Both the position numbers and the translations under genes were made by a program. DNA of 64,000 nt from Dokdonella sp. (GTDB taxonomy: Bacteria; Pseudomonadota; Gammaproteobacteria; Xanthomonadales; Rhodanobacteraceae): positions 1-64,000 of the forward strand of contig JAHCAR010000003.1 in assembly GCA_019634795.1 (NCBI GenBank). Reading direction: 5' to 3'. Below are positions 16,619 through 25,563 of this stretch, piece by piece. How positions within the stretch are numbered: position 1 is the first letter of the stretch; each line of letters starts with the position of its first letter. The notes beneath the pieces are model-generated. The model was not told the DNA's origin, ran no database searches, and saw only the letters and a program-made list of their open reading frames with translations.

Positions 16619-16997
16619 CTTTGATCCGACCACCCGGATCCTGTTCAGTGGAGATGCGATCCATCCGGGCAGGCTCTTCCAGCAATGTGAGAGCTCGGCG
16701 ACCTACGAAGCCAGCATCGACCGCATTGCCAATTACGTGGCCGAAAACCGGGTCAGCTGGCTGCTCGGCGGGCACACCGAAATGTCGACTGGAGCGGGTC
16801 AGCCCTTTGCGCAGGACGCGAGGGTCCGGCACGGCGAGCATCTGCTGGAATTGCCAGCCTCCATCGTCGGCAAGATCCAGACGGCGCTGAAGGCGCAAGC
16901 GGGCCAGCCCAGGGTCCGGCCGTTCGAGGAGTTCTGGCTGCTCCCGCACTCAGCCGATCCGACTGGCAAGTCACCTCCGGACTGGTGTCTGGCATGG
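16619..16997 (+). pseudogene. Decayed copy of the metallo-beta-lactamase gene (3' part only)
   Basis: From FDPTTRILFSGDAI to PPDWCLA this matches residues 191-315 of the intact lipoprotein at 11640-12596, with about nine residues in ten identical by eye. The signal peptide and the HxHxDH zinc site are absent, and the frame reads past the original stop. It starts only about 70 bp from the XRE fragment, on the opposite strand, suggesting one deletion removed the 5' ends of a divergent regulator/enzyme pair. Confidence 0.85.
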
Positions 16998-17459
16998 GCG
17001 ACGCAGCGTGATCGCAGGTCATGCCGATGGTCTTGTTCGGGGCCGATGACAGGGCGATTTCCTGATACGCCTGCCTATCCGCGACTTGCTGTGCAACAAT
17101 TTGCGGCGGCGATGGCCTGGCTGGTCGGATTGCTGTCCGTCGTGGTCAATCGCGTGTCGGTCTTCCCGCTTGTGCAGGTACAGGCTGTCGGTTCCTTGAT
17201 TGCGATGGAGCGCCGTCTGTTCCACACCTGGCCGCAGCGCGAGTTGCGTCTCACGGACTTGCATGGGGATTCCATTGAAGACACCGCATGCTCCAGCCAT
17301 TGCGCCTCGACCGCTTGCGTCCGGATTTCCCTGCTTGGCGCCGGTCACTCGGAGGGCAGGGTTACGCGTGTGGCGAATCCTGACCGCCGCGCTTGAGCGG
17401 CGCGGGGCAGCCTTGTCGATAGGCGGGTATTGCGTCCTGCCGGGAAAGGAAGCGCATCG
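16998..17459. other. 462-bp interval without a supported gene
   Basis: Several frames are open across this stretch, including a hydrophobic one (AMAWLVGLLSVVVNRVSVF). None has a start signal or recognisable family, and the region directly follows decayed genes. It may hold further remnants. Confidence 0.35.
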
Positions 17460-18557
17460 ATGCCGGAGGGACCGACGATTCGCATGATACTCACCGTGCA
17501 ATACCTCAGGGCGATCGCTGCGATCGGCGTCGTACTGTCGCACCTCGCGTTCAAGAGCGCGTTGGTCGGCGCCGACCTGTTCGATGGGGCCCGGATCGGC
17601 GCCGCGGGCGTCGATGTGTTCTTCGTCATCTCCGGCTTCGTGATGGCCATGATCCACGGCAGGACGGCGCATGGATTCGGACCGGCGCTGGAGTTCTGGA
17701 AGAAGCGTGTCATCCGCATCGTTCCGATGTACTGGTTCGTCACGACTGCAGCGCTGGTGCTGTATTTGTTCAATCCAGCGCTGGTCAACTCGAACAGCGG
17801 GCCGACCAGCCTCTGGCGTTCGTACACCCTGATCCCGACGCTTCATCACAGTGATGTGCAGTTTTTGATCGGCCCGGGCTGGACCCTGAGCTTCGAGCTC
17901 TTCTTCTACATGATCTTCACGCTGATGTTCCTGATCCGAGGCCGCTCGACGGGCCTGCTCGTTGCCAGCGGATTGCTCACCGCGCTTGCCTGCGGCTCGC
18001 TGTCCGGCGTGGCGACGACCTACCTGCTGACCAGTCCGCTGCTGATCGAGTTTGCATTCGGAATCGCCGTGTTCGCATGGTTCGAGCGCGGCGGCGGTCG
18101 ATTACCGTTGCTGCCCGGAGCGCTCTGCCTGGCAGCGGCAGTCGCCGGATTCGCCATGCTCGACCCGGTGCACGATTTCGTTTTCGATGTGCGCTGGTGG
18201 CGGGTGGGTATTCCTGCGGCGCTCCTGGTCATCGGCGCGCTCGCGCTGGAGCCGTGGTTATCGGCCCGGCCCTCGCGACTCTGGCGGAAGATCGGCGATT
18301 CTTCGTATTCGCTCTATCTGACCCACATCTTCGTGGTCGGTGCGGCGTCTCGCGGCTTCGCGCTCATGGGCTTCAAGCGCCACGGCGCCGCATTCGAGGT
18401 CGGATACTGGCTGCTGACCCTCGTCGTAGCGATTGCCGCGGGCTATGTCGCCTATCGCTGCATCGAGCGGCCGTTGACGCAATGGGCGGCAAGGATGTGG
18501 TTGCGCGGCCGCCATCCGGAGTCGGAAGGACGCGCGGTTGAGCCTGCCAATGCGTGA
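17460..18557 (+). CDS. Acyltransferase 3 (OafA/YrhL-like) membrane protein
   Basis: A 365-aa polytopic membrane acyltransferase, expected to move acyl groups onto a surface sugar or lipid. Family features are LRAIAAIGVVLSHLAF (the catalytic-type histidine of acyltransferase 3), AAGVDVFFVISGFVM, FWKKRVIRIVPMYWF and a late SSYSLYLTHIFVV. About ten hydrophobic segments are present. I prefer the ATG at 17460 because AAAGGAAG lies 6-12 nt before it. It is convergent with the XRE regulator and has no sugar-synthesis neighbours. Confidence 0.9.
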   Translation: MPEGPTIRMILTVQYLRAIAAIGVVLSHLAFKSALVGADLFDGARIGAAGVDVFFVISGFVMAMIHGRTAHGFGPALEFWKKRVIRIVPMYWFVTTAALVLYLFNPALVNSNSGPTSLWRSYTLIPTLHHSDVQFLIGPGWTLSFELFFYMIFTLMFLIRGRSTGLLVASGLLTALACGSLSGVATTYLLTSPLLIEFAFGIAVFAWFERGGGRLPLLPGALCLAAAVAGFAMLDPVHDFVFDVRWWRVGIPAALLVIGALALEPWLSARPSRLWRKIGDSSYSLYLTHIFVVGAASRGFALMGFKRHGAAFEVGYWLLTLVVAIAAGYVAYRCIERPLTQWAARMWLRGRHPESEGRAVEPANA

Positions 18558-18665
18558 TGTCGTGTCCGGCGGCCAGGGAAGCGCCGGTGAGGCCAGCGGG
18601 CACAGTCGGAACACGCCCAAATCCCGGGGTTGCGCGAATATCCAGGTCGGCTCCAGGGCAGCTAC

Positions 18666-19055
18666 CTAGCGCGACAGTCCTTCGATCAGACGTATCAAGT
18701 GTTCACGATGGCGCGCATTGACTCGTCTGAACGCAATCAGCAGGCGCTCTTCATCGGCGTCGCGTGCGAAGACCTCTTCGACCAGCACCGGTTGCTCCTC
18801 GCTGTTCGGCAGGGCCATCAGTCCGCGACCGGTCGCAATCCATTCGAATGCCACGCCGGTGACGGCTGCGATGCTGGCAAGATGTTCGATGCGCGGGGTC
18901 GTTGCGCCGCGGCTTTCCCACTGACGTGCAGCACTGGGTCCGACGCCGACACGTCTGCCCAGATCCGCTCGCGTGAGTCCCGCGCGATCACGCGCAATTC
19001 GGATGCGATCGCGGATCGATCCATGCGGTAAACCATGGCTGCCAGGAGCTTTCAT
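18666..19055 (-). CDS. XRE-family helix-turn-helix regulator
   Basis: A 129-aa protein with an N-terminal HTH_XRE domain (about 15-70: IRIARDRAGLTRADLGRRVG, then SAARQWESRG) and a C-terminal region containing EEVFARDADEERLL. The ATG at 19055 is preceded by GAGGAAG with good spacing. A decayed paralogue at 16298-16545 lies beside a fragment of the MarR-linked hydrolase. By analogy this intact copy may once have controlled such a gene, but its present neighbours are an acyltransferase and an exported protein, so the target is unclear. Confidence 0.85.
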   Translation of the reverse strand: MKAPGSHGLPHGSIRDRIRIARDRAGLTRADLGRRVGVGPSAARQWESRGATTPRIEHLASIAAVTGVAFEWIATGRGLMALPNSEEQPVLVEEVFARDADEERLLIAFRRVNARHREHLIRLIEGLSR

Positions 19056-19606
19056 GGCCGTGCTTCCTCGTGTCCGTTCGAGAGCTGCCATCCGACAGCG
19101 CCAGTGGCGGAGACAGCAACATTATTGTGGCGCACGTCTGCATCGCTGTCGCGGCGCTTGCAGGGCTTTTGCAACCTGATACACATTTCCTGCCGGCAGT
19201 GGGGCTTGCGCCGCATGTGCGCCGCATGCATGAAGCGGCCTGTTGCAGGCCTTGTAAAAAGGGCGAACAATCAGCGTGCAGTTGGCAATAACGCCATAGG
19301 GAACAGGTGTAGTTGTCCAGACTAGAGCGCATGGAGTTGGGGAGTTTCGGAGATGGTCAGGGATTCTGCCGAGCGGTCATTGTCCAGTATCGCCGTTCCA
19401 CCGAGGATCGACTGCGCGCACAGCGTAGGGCCCCCGTGCGCCAAAGTATCGTCGGGCAGCGCTGTTTGCGTCCTGCCCTGCAGATTTGCCGCTTGATTGC
19501 GCGTCGGCTGCCTGCCCGGAGGTAGTCCTCCGGCAGCGATCGGCGCAAATGGACCAACTCCCGGTGCAGATGATGGATGCACCCAAGGCCATCCGAAGAG
19601 GCCAGC
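19056..19606. other. 551-bp divergent intergenic region, nothing specific seen
   Basis: This separates the minus-strand XRE regulator and the plus-strand exported protein. I see no paired promoter boxes, hairpin or supported small ORF, though it should carry the promoters of both genes. Confidence 0.4.
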
Positions 19607-20158
19607 ATGAACGCAGCAACTCAAGGACTGTTTAGAGGCGTTTTTGGTCATGCCCCGATGGCTTGGTGGATCGTTGTTGGGGTCGTGCTCGCGACGATTC
19701 CCAGCCGGACCTTCGCCATAGGTTGCGAAATCGGCACTACGGACGGGTCTGCAAGCTGTTACCTGACCGGTACCTTTGAGCAACGCGAGGGGTCGCGCAC
19801 CTGGCTCGAGATCATCAATCCGACCGGTCATGATCTGCTGGTCTATGCGTACTTCTTCGATGCCAATGAGCGTCCGCTGCGGTGCGTGTTCACGTCGATG
19901 AGCGCCAACGATCTCTGGGAGATTGCGGTCGATCGGCTCGACCTGAATGCCGACCACGGGGTTGCCAAGCTCGTGTCGTTTGCCAAGCCACGCGAACCGA
20001 CGATCGGCATCGTGGGCAACCAGCGCATCTGGTACAGGAAGCGCCAGGGAATCAGCGAGACCGGGCTGCGGCCCATCCAGAGCCGGATTCTGGAGGAGGA
20101 CCTGGCCAGGATGATCGAACCGAATTTCAAGGAATGCAGAAAGGTTTCACAGGAGTAG
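19607..20158 (+). CDS. Exported protein made of an uncharacterised domain of about 145 residues
   Basis: A 183-aa protein with a signal peptide (WWIVVGVVLATIPSRTFA) followed by one domain. The domain holds paired cysteines (GCE, SCYL, RCVF, KECR) that could form disulfides, and the motif WLEIINPTGHDLLVYAYFFD. By hand alignment it matches the last 145 residues of the 1391-aa protein at 20982-25157 without gaps, about 110 of 145 residues identical. GAAGAGG precedes the ATG at 19607. I do not recognise the family. Confidence 0.8.
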   Translation: MNAATQGLFRGVFGHAPMAWWIVVGVVLATIPSRTFAIGCEIGTTDGSASCYLTGTFEQREGSRTWLEIINPTGHDLLVYAYFFDANERPLRCVFTSMSANDLWEIAVDRLDLNADHGVAKLVSFAKPREPTIGIVGNQRIWYRKRQGISETGLRPIQSRILEEDLARMIEPNFKECRKVSQE

Positions 20159-20163
20159 GCCGG

Positions 20164-20179
20164 ACAAGCTTCGGCTTGT
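20164..20179 (+). terminator. UUCG-loop hairpin after the single-domain gene
   Basis: ACAAGC-TTCG-GCTTGT is a 6-bp stem with a stable UUCG tetraloop, 5 bp after the stop codon. A second hairpin, GCCGGAA/TTCCGGC, follows at about 20190-20210. Neither has a strong T-run, so termination is possible but not certain. Confidence 0.45.
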
Positions 20180-20302
20180 GTCACTACTGCCGGAATGAGT
20201 TTTCCGGCTAATCGCGGAAAACCCGCTTTCCATCCGCCATTGGCGGCGGCGTAAGATTTGCAGCATTCGGCACGGTAGCGCGCAAAGCGCATGGAGGTAC
20301 AC

Positions 20303-20938
20303 GTGAAGTCATTCGCAGCAGCACTAGCCGCCTGTTTGCTCGGTCTATCGGCTTGCGTCGTGCCTTCCTCGGCCGCCGAGAAACCCGTTCCGCCAACGCC
20401 GGCGCCGATAAAGGGAGTCGTCGCCGCGCGCCCGTTCAGACTCGAAGTTCCATTTGCGTACACATGGTCGAAGGACCGCGTCATGGTCTCGGCAGGCACG
20501 CTCGTTGTTCTGGATGTGGACCCGGCCCTCGTCGTCCCGCGCGACACGCTCGAGCCGGTCCTTTATGCCGGTGATGTGCCGGTGCAGCGGCTCAATCATG
20601 GCAACAAGTCGGGTCGCGTGATCGGTCTCGTACCGGGTGACGTCGATGTGACATCCGTGCCGATCTGGTTCGGCACGCCTGAGCTGCCTGGGCGAGTCAC
20701 GGCAGCGATGGCGAGAGAGGAGCGCGCACGCGCGGAGAAGGCGGGCGTGGCGAACACGTTCGCGCGCGCCGGTATCAAGGACATCGACGGTCCGCCCGCG
20801 ACGTCGAAGGACCTGGCGGCGTTGTTGCGCACGGTCGCCGCCGATCTGGTGCTCGAGTACTCGCCGCAGGACAAGGATCTCGCCGAGTCCTGGCGATTGC
20901 CGGTGGCGAGGGCGGGCGACAAGAAGCGGTCCGACTGA
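20303..20938 (+). CDS. Putative lipoprotein of unknown function
   Basis: A 211-aa protein. I use the GTG at 20303 because GGAGGT lies 4 nt before it; an ATG at 20291 would overlap that site. The signal sequence ends in a lipobox (GLSAC), so it should be lipidated. The mature part starts with a Pro-rich linker and has no recognised domain. It is transcribed with the large exported protein 43 bp downstream, and its preceding neighbour carries the same C-terminal domain as that protein, so the three may function together. Confidence 0.65.
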   Translation: MKSFAAALAACLLGLSACVVPSSAAEKPVPPTPAPIKGVVAARPFRLEVPFAYTWSKDRVMVSAGTLVVLDVDPALVVPRDTLEPVLYAGDVPVQRLNHGNKSGRVIGLVPGDVDVTSVPIWFGTPELPGRVTAAMAREERARAEKAGVANTFARAGIKDIDGPPATSKDLAALLRTVAADLVLEYSPQDKDLAESWRLPVARAGDKKRSD

Positions 20939-20981
20939 CGGCCGAATCGAGGATTGACTCACGGACGGGGAGGGTGGAGAA

Positions 20982-23900
20982 ATGAACAGGTTCGGGACGA
21001 ATCTCGGCAAGCGGCTTGCACGGCTCTGCCTGCTGCTGCCTCTTGTGGCGCACGCTGCGGCCACCAAGACGGAGCTGGCCGGCAACCCGCTCGCGCAGTA
21101 CCCGTTCTTCGAGTACGTGCGCGCATTCAACGTCAACGCGGCGGTGAACGTCGCGATCGACCCGACGCGGTTCCCGGCGATCGTCGGGCAAACCTGCGAC
21201 ATCTACGTCGTCGGCCACAAGAGTGCCTCGGAGTGGGCGAGCAATCCCGCGCTGAGCGATGTCACTCCGGGCGGCGCGCTGACCCACGCCTTCGTCGCGG
21301 GTACGGTGCAGGCGAACACGGTGGAAGTGGCCGCGGCCTCGACATTGAACGCCGACGCGGGCGCCGGCCTCGGCGTGCCATACGACGTCGTTCTCGACTG
21401 CGACCGCAACGGCAGCCTGAACGACGATGACTTCATCGACGGGCTGTCCGGCGAAGCCGGCCTTTACATGGTCGCCGACACGACGGCGCCTGGCCCGCAC
21501 GCGGTGACCGAGCAAATCTACAATCTTGACTCAGGCGTGGCCTCAGGTTTCGGGATTCCCGGTGCCAAGCTCGGCGAGGATCTCTACTTTCCGACCAATA
21601 TCGCGACGATGGGGCGCTTGCCGCTGGTGATCATCAGCCGCGGAAACGGCCACGACTTCCGCTGGTACGACCACATCGGCAATCACCTGGCGTCCTACGG
21701 CTATGTCGTGATGAGCCATGACAACAACACGGAGCCGGGCCCGGATTTTGCCGCGACCACGACCCTCGGCCACACCGATGCATTCATCGACCAGGCCGAA
21801 GCCGGTGCCATCGCAGGCGGAGCACTCGTCGGCCACCTCGATTCGCACCGTATCGCATGGATAGGGCACAGCCGCGGCGCCGAAGGCGTCGCCATCGCCT
21901 ACGATCGCCTGGTCGACGGCACGGCCACACCTGCCCACTTCTCTCGCAGTGATGTGCGGCTCGTGAGCAGCATGCTGCCGACCGATTTCAACGGTACCAA
22001 TGTCGCCAATCCGCATGACGCCAACTACCACTTGTGGACGGCCTCGGGCGATGCGGACGTCGACGGTTCGGCCAACTGCGATCTGTGCCAGACCTTTCAC
22101 CTCGTCGATCGCGCCACGGGCTACAAGCAGTCGACCATCGTCCAGGGTACCGGGCACGGGGAGTTCCATGACGAGCCCGCAGCGGGCGATGTCTTCGACG
22201 GTCCGTGCCCGATCGGACGCGCGAACACGCACCTGATCCAGCTCGGCTACCTGCTTCCGCTGGTCAAGCACTACATCGAGGGCAATGTTCCGGCACTCGA
22301 CTTCCTGACCCGGCAGTACGAGTCGTTCCGTCCGATCGGCGTGCCGACGGGCGATCCCTGCATCGTGGTCACGAACGAGTACCGCAACGGCGCCGCCGCC
22401 GGCAATTTCGTGATCGACGACTTCCAGACCGAGTCGGCCACGAATACGAGCAGCTCCGGCGGCAGCGTCAGCTTCAACGTCGAGAACCTGACGGAAGGCC
22501 GTCTCGACGACAACAACTCGAATTTCTCGTGGACTGCGTCGGATCCCTTCAACGGAGCCACGCAGGGGAGTGCCACGGATTCGACCCGTGGCGTGGTGTT
22601 CGACTGGACCGATGCCGACCGTTTCATCGAGTGGCAGGTGGTCGCCGGCGCCAATGACTTCACCCGATTCAGGTATTTCTCCTTCCGCGGTGCCCAGGGT
22701 ACGCAGCACCCGAACACCACGGCCGTGCTCGGCGACCTGACATTCGCCGTGACCCTGCGCGATGGCAGCGGAGTCGTCAGCCAGATCAATGTCGGAGCCT
22801 ATGGCGGCGGCATCGAGGAGCCGTACCAGCGTGGCGGCGGTTGGCACAACGAGATGGAAACGGTACGCATGCGCGTCGCGGATTTCGCCAACAACGGCGT
22901 CGGCATCGACCTTACCAATATCGTCGCCGTGCGATTCGACGTCGGGCCGTCCTTCGGCTCGAGCAAGGGCCGGGTCGTCGTCGACGACCTGATGCTCACG
23001 AGTGACCTCTCCCCGAATTCCTTCGCCATTCTCGAGCCGACCCAGGCGCGACCGTCGTTCGCCGGCAGCACGGTTGTCGGCAGCCGGGTCCTCGTGCGCC
23101 TGTACGGAGGGGGCGGACTGGATCTTTCACCGGGCAACCTGACGATTTCCGTGGCGGGAACGCCGCTGACCGCTGCACAGATTCCGACACCGGCCACGCA
23201 GGTGGGCGGCGAGACCTGGGTCATCATCGCGCCGGGACCGAAGCCCGACGGCTGCTACGACCTGTCAGCTTCGCTCGTTACCCCATCCGGTATCAGCGCG
23301 ACCGAGCCGCAGAGCCTGTGCTATTCGGATACGGCGTCGCATGCGTTCGATCGTGTCCTCGCGATCGACCAGACCAACAGCATGAACTACGACGGCACGA
23401 CCGGCCTTGCGAGCACGGCTAAGATGGACGCCGCGAAGGCGGCGGCGAAGTTCTTCGTCGATCTGTCCAATCCGGTCGACAGGATCGGCGTGATCAGTTT
23501 CCAGCGTCGCGATCAGGATGGCAACGGTACGGTCGTCGATCCCGATGAACTCGCCGAACCCAAGTTCAGCATGGTCACCGCGGGGGAGGGCGGCAGCGAT
23601 CAGCATCCGGCGGCCCGGGCGGCCGTGGACAGCATCTCGCCTGACACCTCACCCGGCTTCACTGGACCGGAAACCTCGATAGGCGCCGGCCTCGTCGAAG
23701 CGCGCGACATGCTCACGAGTGGCGGTGTGGCAGGGCATACGCCGAATATCGTGCTGCTTACCGACGGACTCGAAAACTATGCGCCGTACTGGTCGAAAGC
23801 CGGGCCCGGAGGTCCGTTGCGCCCGAGTTTCGAAACGGGCAGCGTGCGCGTGGATACGGTAGGCGTCGGACAGGATGCCGACGACCTGTTGCTGCAGGAC

Positions 23901-25157
23901 GTCGCGGACATCACCGGAGGTGAATTCCGGCATCTGAATGAAGGCTCGGGCTCGTTCTTCCTGCTGAGCCGGCTCGCCGACTACTACAAGGCCGTCGACG
24001 AGGAAGTCCGTGGCGAGCAGCGCTTCTTCTACGCGGAAGGTATCCCGACGGCGACCATTCCAATCCACGACAAGCCGCGGCACGTGGGCTACATCGACGT
24101 CGAGCCCTCGCTCGACTGGATGACCGTCGCCTTCCACTCCAACGAGGACAATGCGGTATCGGTGGAACTCTGGCCACCGGGCGCCAGCGCACCGATCCCC
24201 ATCACGCCGCCCACCGTGACCTTGCGCACCGACCCCAAGCATTCGGTCTACCGGATTCGCACACCGGCTGCCGGGCGCTGGTTGTACCTGGTTACGGTGA
24301 ACAAGCCGTCGGCCGAGTTCTTCGCGGTCGCCTCGGCATTGACTTCGGTCACCGCGAAGGTCGGCCCCAGGCAATTGACGCGGCGCCCGGGCGACTACCT
24401 GATGCCGTTGCGTGTCTGGATCGCGGATCGGCGCTCGGTACGCGGTGCAACGGTTACCGGCTATGTGCGGCGCCCGGACGGGGTAAAGACACCGGTTGCC
24501 TTGCGTGACGACGGACTTTCGATGGACGGCGCGGCCAACGACGGTGTCTACGGACTGGGTTACCCGGCAACGATTCCGGGTGGCTACTTCGTGCATCTCG
24601 AAGCAGCCGGAACGTCGAACAAGGGTGTGCCGTTCACGCGCTACCTCTCGACATCGTTCGTGCTGCCGGGTGAACGCAAGCGACCGGAGCAGCCGGGTGA
24701 AGGCGGGCATAGCCCGAAAGGCTGCGAGATGGCCCTGGCCAACGGTTCGGCGAGCTGCTACCTGACCGGTACGTACGACCTTCGCGAGGGCGCACGTACC
24801 TGGCTCGAGATCATCAACCCGACCGGCCACGATCTGCTCGTGTACGCCTACTTCTTCGATGCCAACGAACGGCCGCAGCAATGCGTATACACGCCGATGA
24901 GCGCGAACGATCTGTGGGAGATCTCGGTGAGTGACCTCGACCTGCGTGCTGACCACGGGGTCGCCAAGATCATATCGTTCGCCAAGTCGCGCGATCCGGC
25001 GCTCGGAGTCGTCGGAAACCAGCGAATCTGGTTCAGAAAGCTGCAGGGCACCAGCGAGACCGGATTGCATCCGATCCAAAGCCGTTTGCTCACGGAGGAC
25101 CTGGCAAGGATGATCGAACCGAACTTCCGGGAATGCAAAAAGGTCGATCAAAGGTAG
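20982..25157 (+). CDS. Giant exported protein: alpha/beta hydrolase, CBM-like, VWA and shared C-terminal domain
   Basis: A 1391-aa mosaic. A signal peptide (LARLCLLLPLVAHA) is followed by an alpha/beta-hydrolase region like chlorophyllase/PET-hydrolase relatives, with the nucleophile motif GHSRG near 295. Residues about 470-680 look like a jelly-roll carbohydrate-binding or CIA30-like module. A von Willebrand A domain begins near 790 with DQTNSM (a DxTxS variant of the MIDAS motif) and contains LLTDGLENY, resembling the VWA part of CLCA-type proteins. A beta domain (GATVTGYVRRPDG) precedes the last 145 residues, which duplicate the protein at 19607-20158. The composition suggests a secreted adhesin-enzyme. 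No GF[DE] tail is present. Confidence 0.8.
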   Translation: MNRFGTNLGKRLARLCLLLPLVAHAAATKTELAGNPLAQYPFFEYVRAFNVNAAVNVAIDPTRFPAIVGQTCDIYVVGHKSASEWASNPALSDVTPGGALTHAFVAGTVQANTVEVAAASTLNADAGAGLGVPYDVVLDCDRNGSLNDDDFIDGLSGEAGLYMVADTTAPGPHAVTEQIYNLDSGVASGFGIPGAKLGEDLYFPTNIATMGRLPLVIISRGNGHDFRWYDHIGNHLASYGYVVMSHDNNTEPGPDFAATTTLGHTDAFIDQAEAGAIAGGALVGHLDSHRIAWIGHSRGAEGVAIAYDRLVDGTATPAHFSRSDVRLVSSMLPTDFNGTNVANPHDANYHLWTASGDADVDGSANCDLCQTFHLVDRATGYKQSTIVQGTGHGEFHDEPAAGDVFDGPCPIGRANTHLIQLGYLLPLVKHYIEGNVPALDFLTRQYESFRPIGVPTGDPCIVVTNEYRNGAAAGNFVIDDFQTESATNTSSSGGSVSFNVENLTEGRLDDNNSNFSWTASDPFNGATQGSATDSTRGVVFDWTDADRFIEWQVVAGANDFTRFRYFSFRGAQGTQHPNTTAVLGDLTFAVTLRDGSGVVSQINVGAYGGGIEEPYQRGGGWHNEMETVRMRVADFANNGVGIDLTNIVAVRFDVGPSFGSSKGRVVVDDLMLTSDLSPNSFAILEPTQARPSFAGSTVVGSRVLVRLYGGGGLDLSPGNLTISVAGTPLTAAQIPTPATQVGGETWVIIAPGPKPDGCYDLSASLVTPSGISATEPQSLCYSDTASHAFDRVLAIDQTNSMNYDGTTGLASTAKMDAAKAAAKFFVDLSNPVDRIGVISFQRRDQDGNGTVVDPDELAEPKFSMVTAGEGGSDQHPAARAAVDSISPDTSPGFTGPETSIGAGLVEARDMLTSGGVAGHTPNIVLLTDGLENYAPYWSKAGPGGPLRPSFETGSVRVDTVGVGQDADDLLLQDVADITGGEFRHLNEGSGSFFLLSRLADYYKAVDEEVRGEQRFFYAEGIPTATIPIHDKPRHVGYIDVEPSLDWMTVAFHSNEDNAVSVELWPPGASAPIPITPPTVTLRTDPKHSVYRIRTPAAGRWLYLVTVNKPSAEFFAVASALTSVTAKVGPRQLTRRPGDYLMPLRVWIADRRSVRGATVTGYVRRPDGVKTPVALRDDGLSMDGAANDGVYGLGYPATIPGGYFVHLEAAGTSNKGVPFTRYLSTSFVLPGERKRPEQPGEGGHSPKGCEMALANGSASCYLTGTYDLREGARTWLEIINPTGHDLLVYAYFFDANERPQQCVYTPMSANDLWEISVSDLDLRADHGVAKIISFAKSRDPALGVVGNQRIWFRKLQGTSETGLHPIQSRLLTEDLARMIEPNFRECKKVDQR

Positions 25158-25174
25158 TCCGGAGAGCTGCCATC

Positions 25175-25210
25175 GTCTCACGCGCGGCGCGAAAACAGCC
25201 CGCGTGAGAC
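25175..25210 (+). terminator. Terminator-like hairpin after the giant exported protein
   Basis: Perfect 10-bp arms GTCTCACGCG and CGCGTGAGAC are separated by 16 nt and followed by TTT. It starts 18 bp after the stop codon. The short T-run makes it a moderate intrinsic-terminator candidate. Confidence 0.55.
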
Positions 25211-25563
25211 TTTCCGGGCAGGACAGTGGGGGCGGTTCCCCGGTATTGCGATTGCTCAGCCGTTGTCACAGCTTGCCTGCGCTCAAAGGCTTGCTGCGAG
25301 CTGCTGCCATCGTCGATACCCGCGCGTGCGGCATGGACGTGCCCAGGCGCCGTCGGGCCTGGAACCTTCCAGAGCGTTTCCCAATGCTGGTCGCGCGAAA
25401 GCCGGACGGCATGGTGGGTACCTGCATGCCTTGATCCAGAAATGATTGGAACTCGTCCAGATCATGGTTTTCGAGTTTCGCAATCTGCGCAGCCATCGCA
25501 AAGGTTGATGGAAGGGGCCGGCGCCTCCATGTCGTGTTCTCCTTCAAGCATCAGGAGGTTGCC
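25211..25563. other. 353-bp interval without a supported gene
   Basis: Between the hairpin and the SDR gene no coding sequence has a start signal. A minus-strand frame containing AAQIAKLENHDLDEFQ has plausible composition but no ribosome-binding site. Confidence 0.35.

Noticed and set aside
25266-25547. A minus-strand ORF containing AAQIAKLENHDLDEFQ
   Set aside because: No ribosome-binding site, the C-terminal half looks random, and it lies in the leader of the SDR gene.
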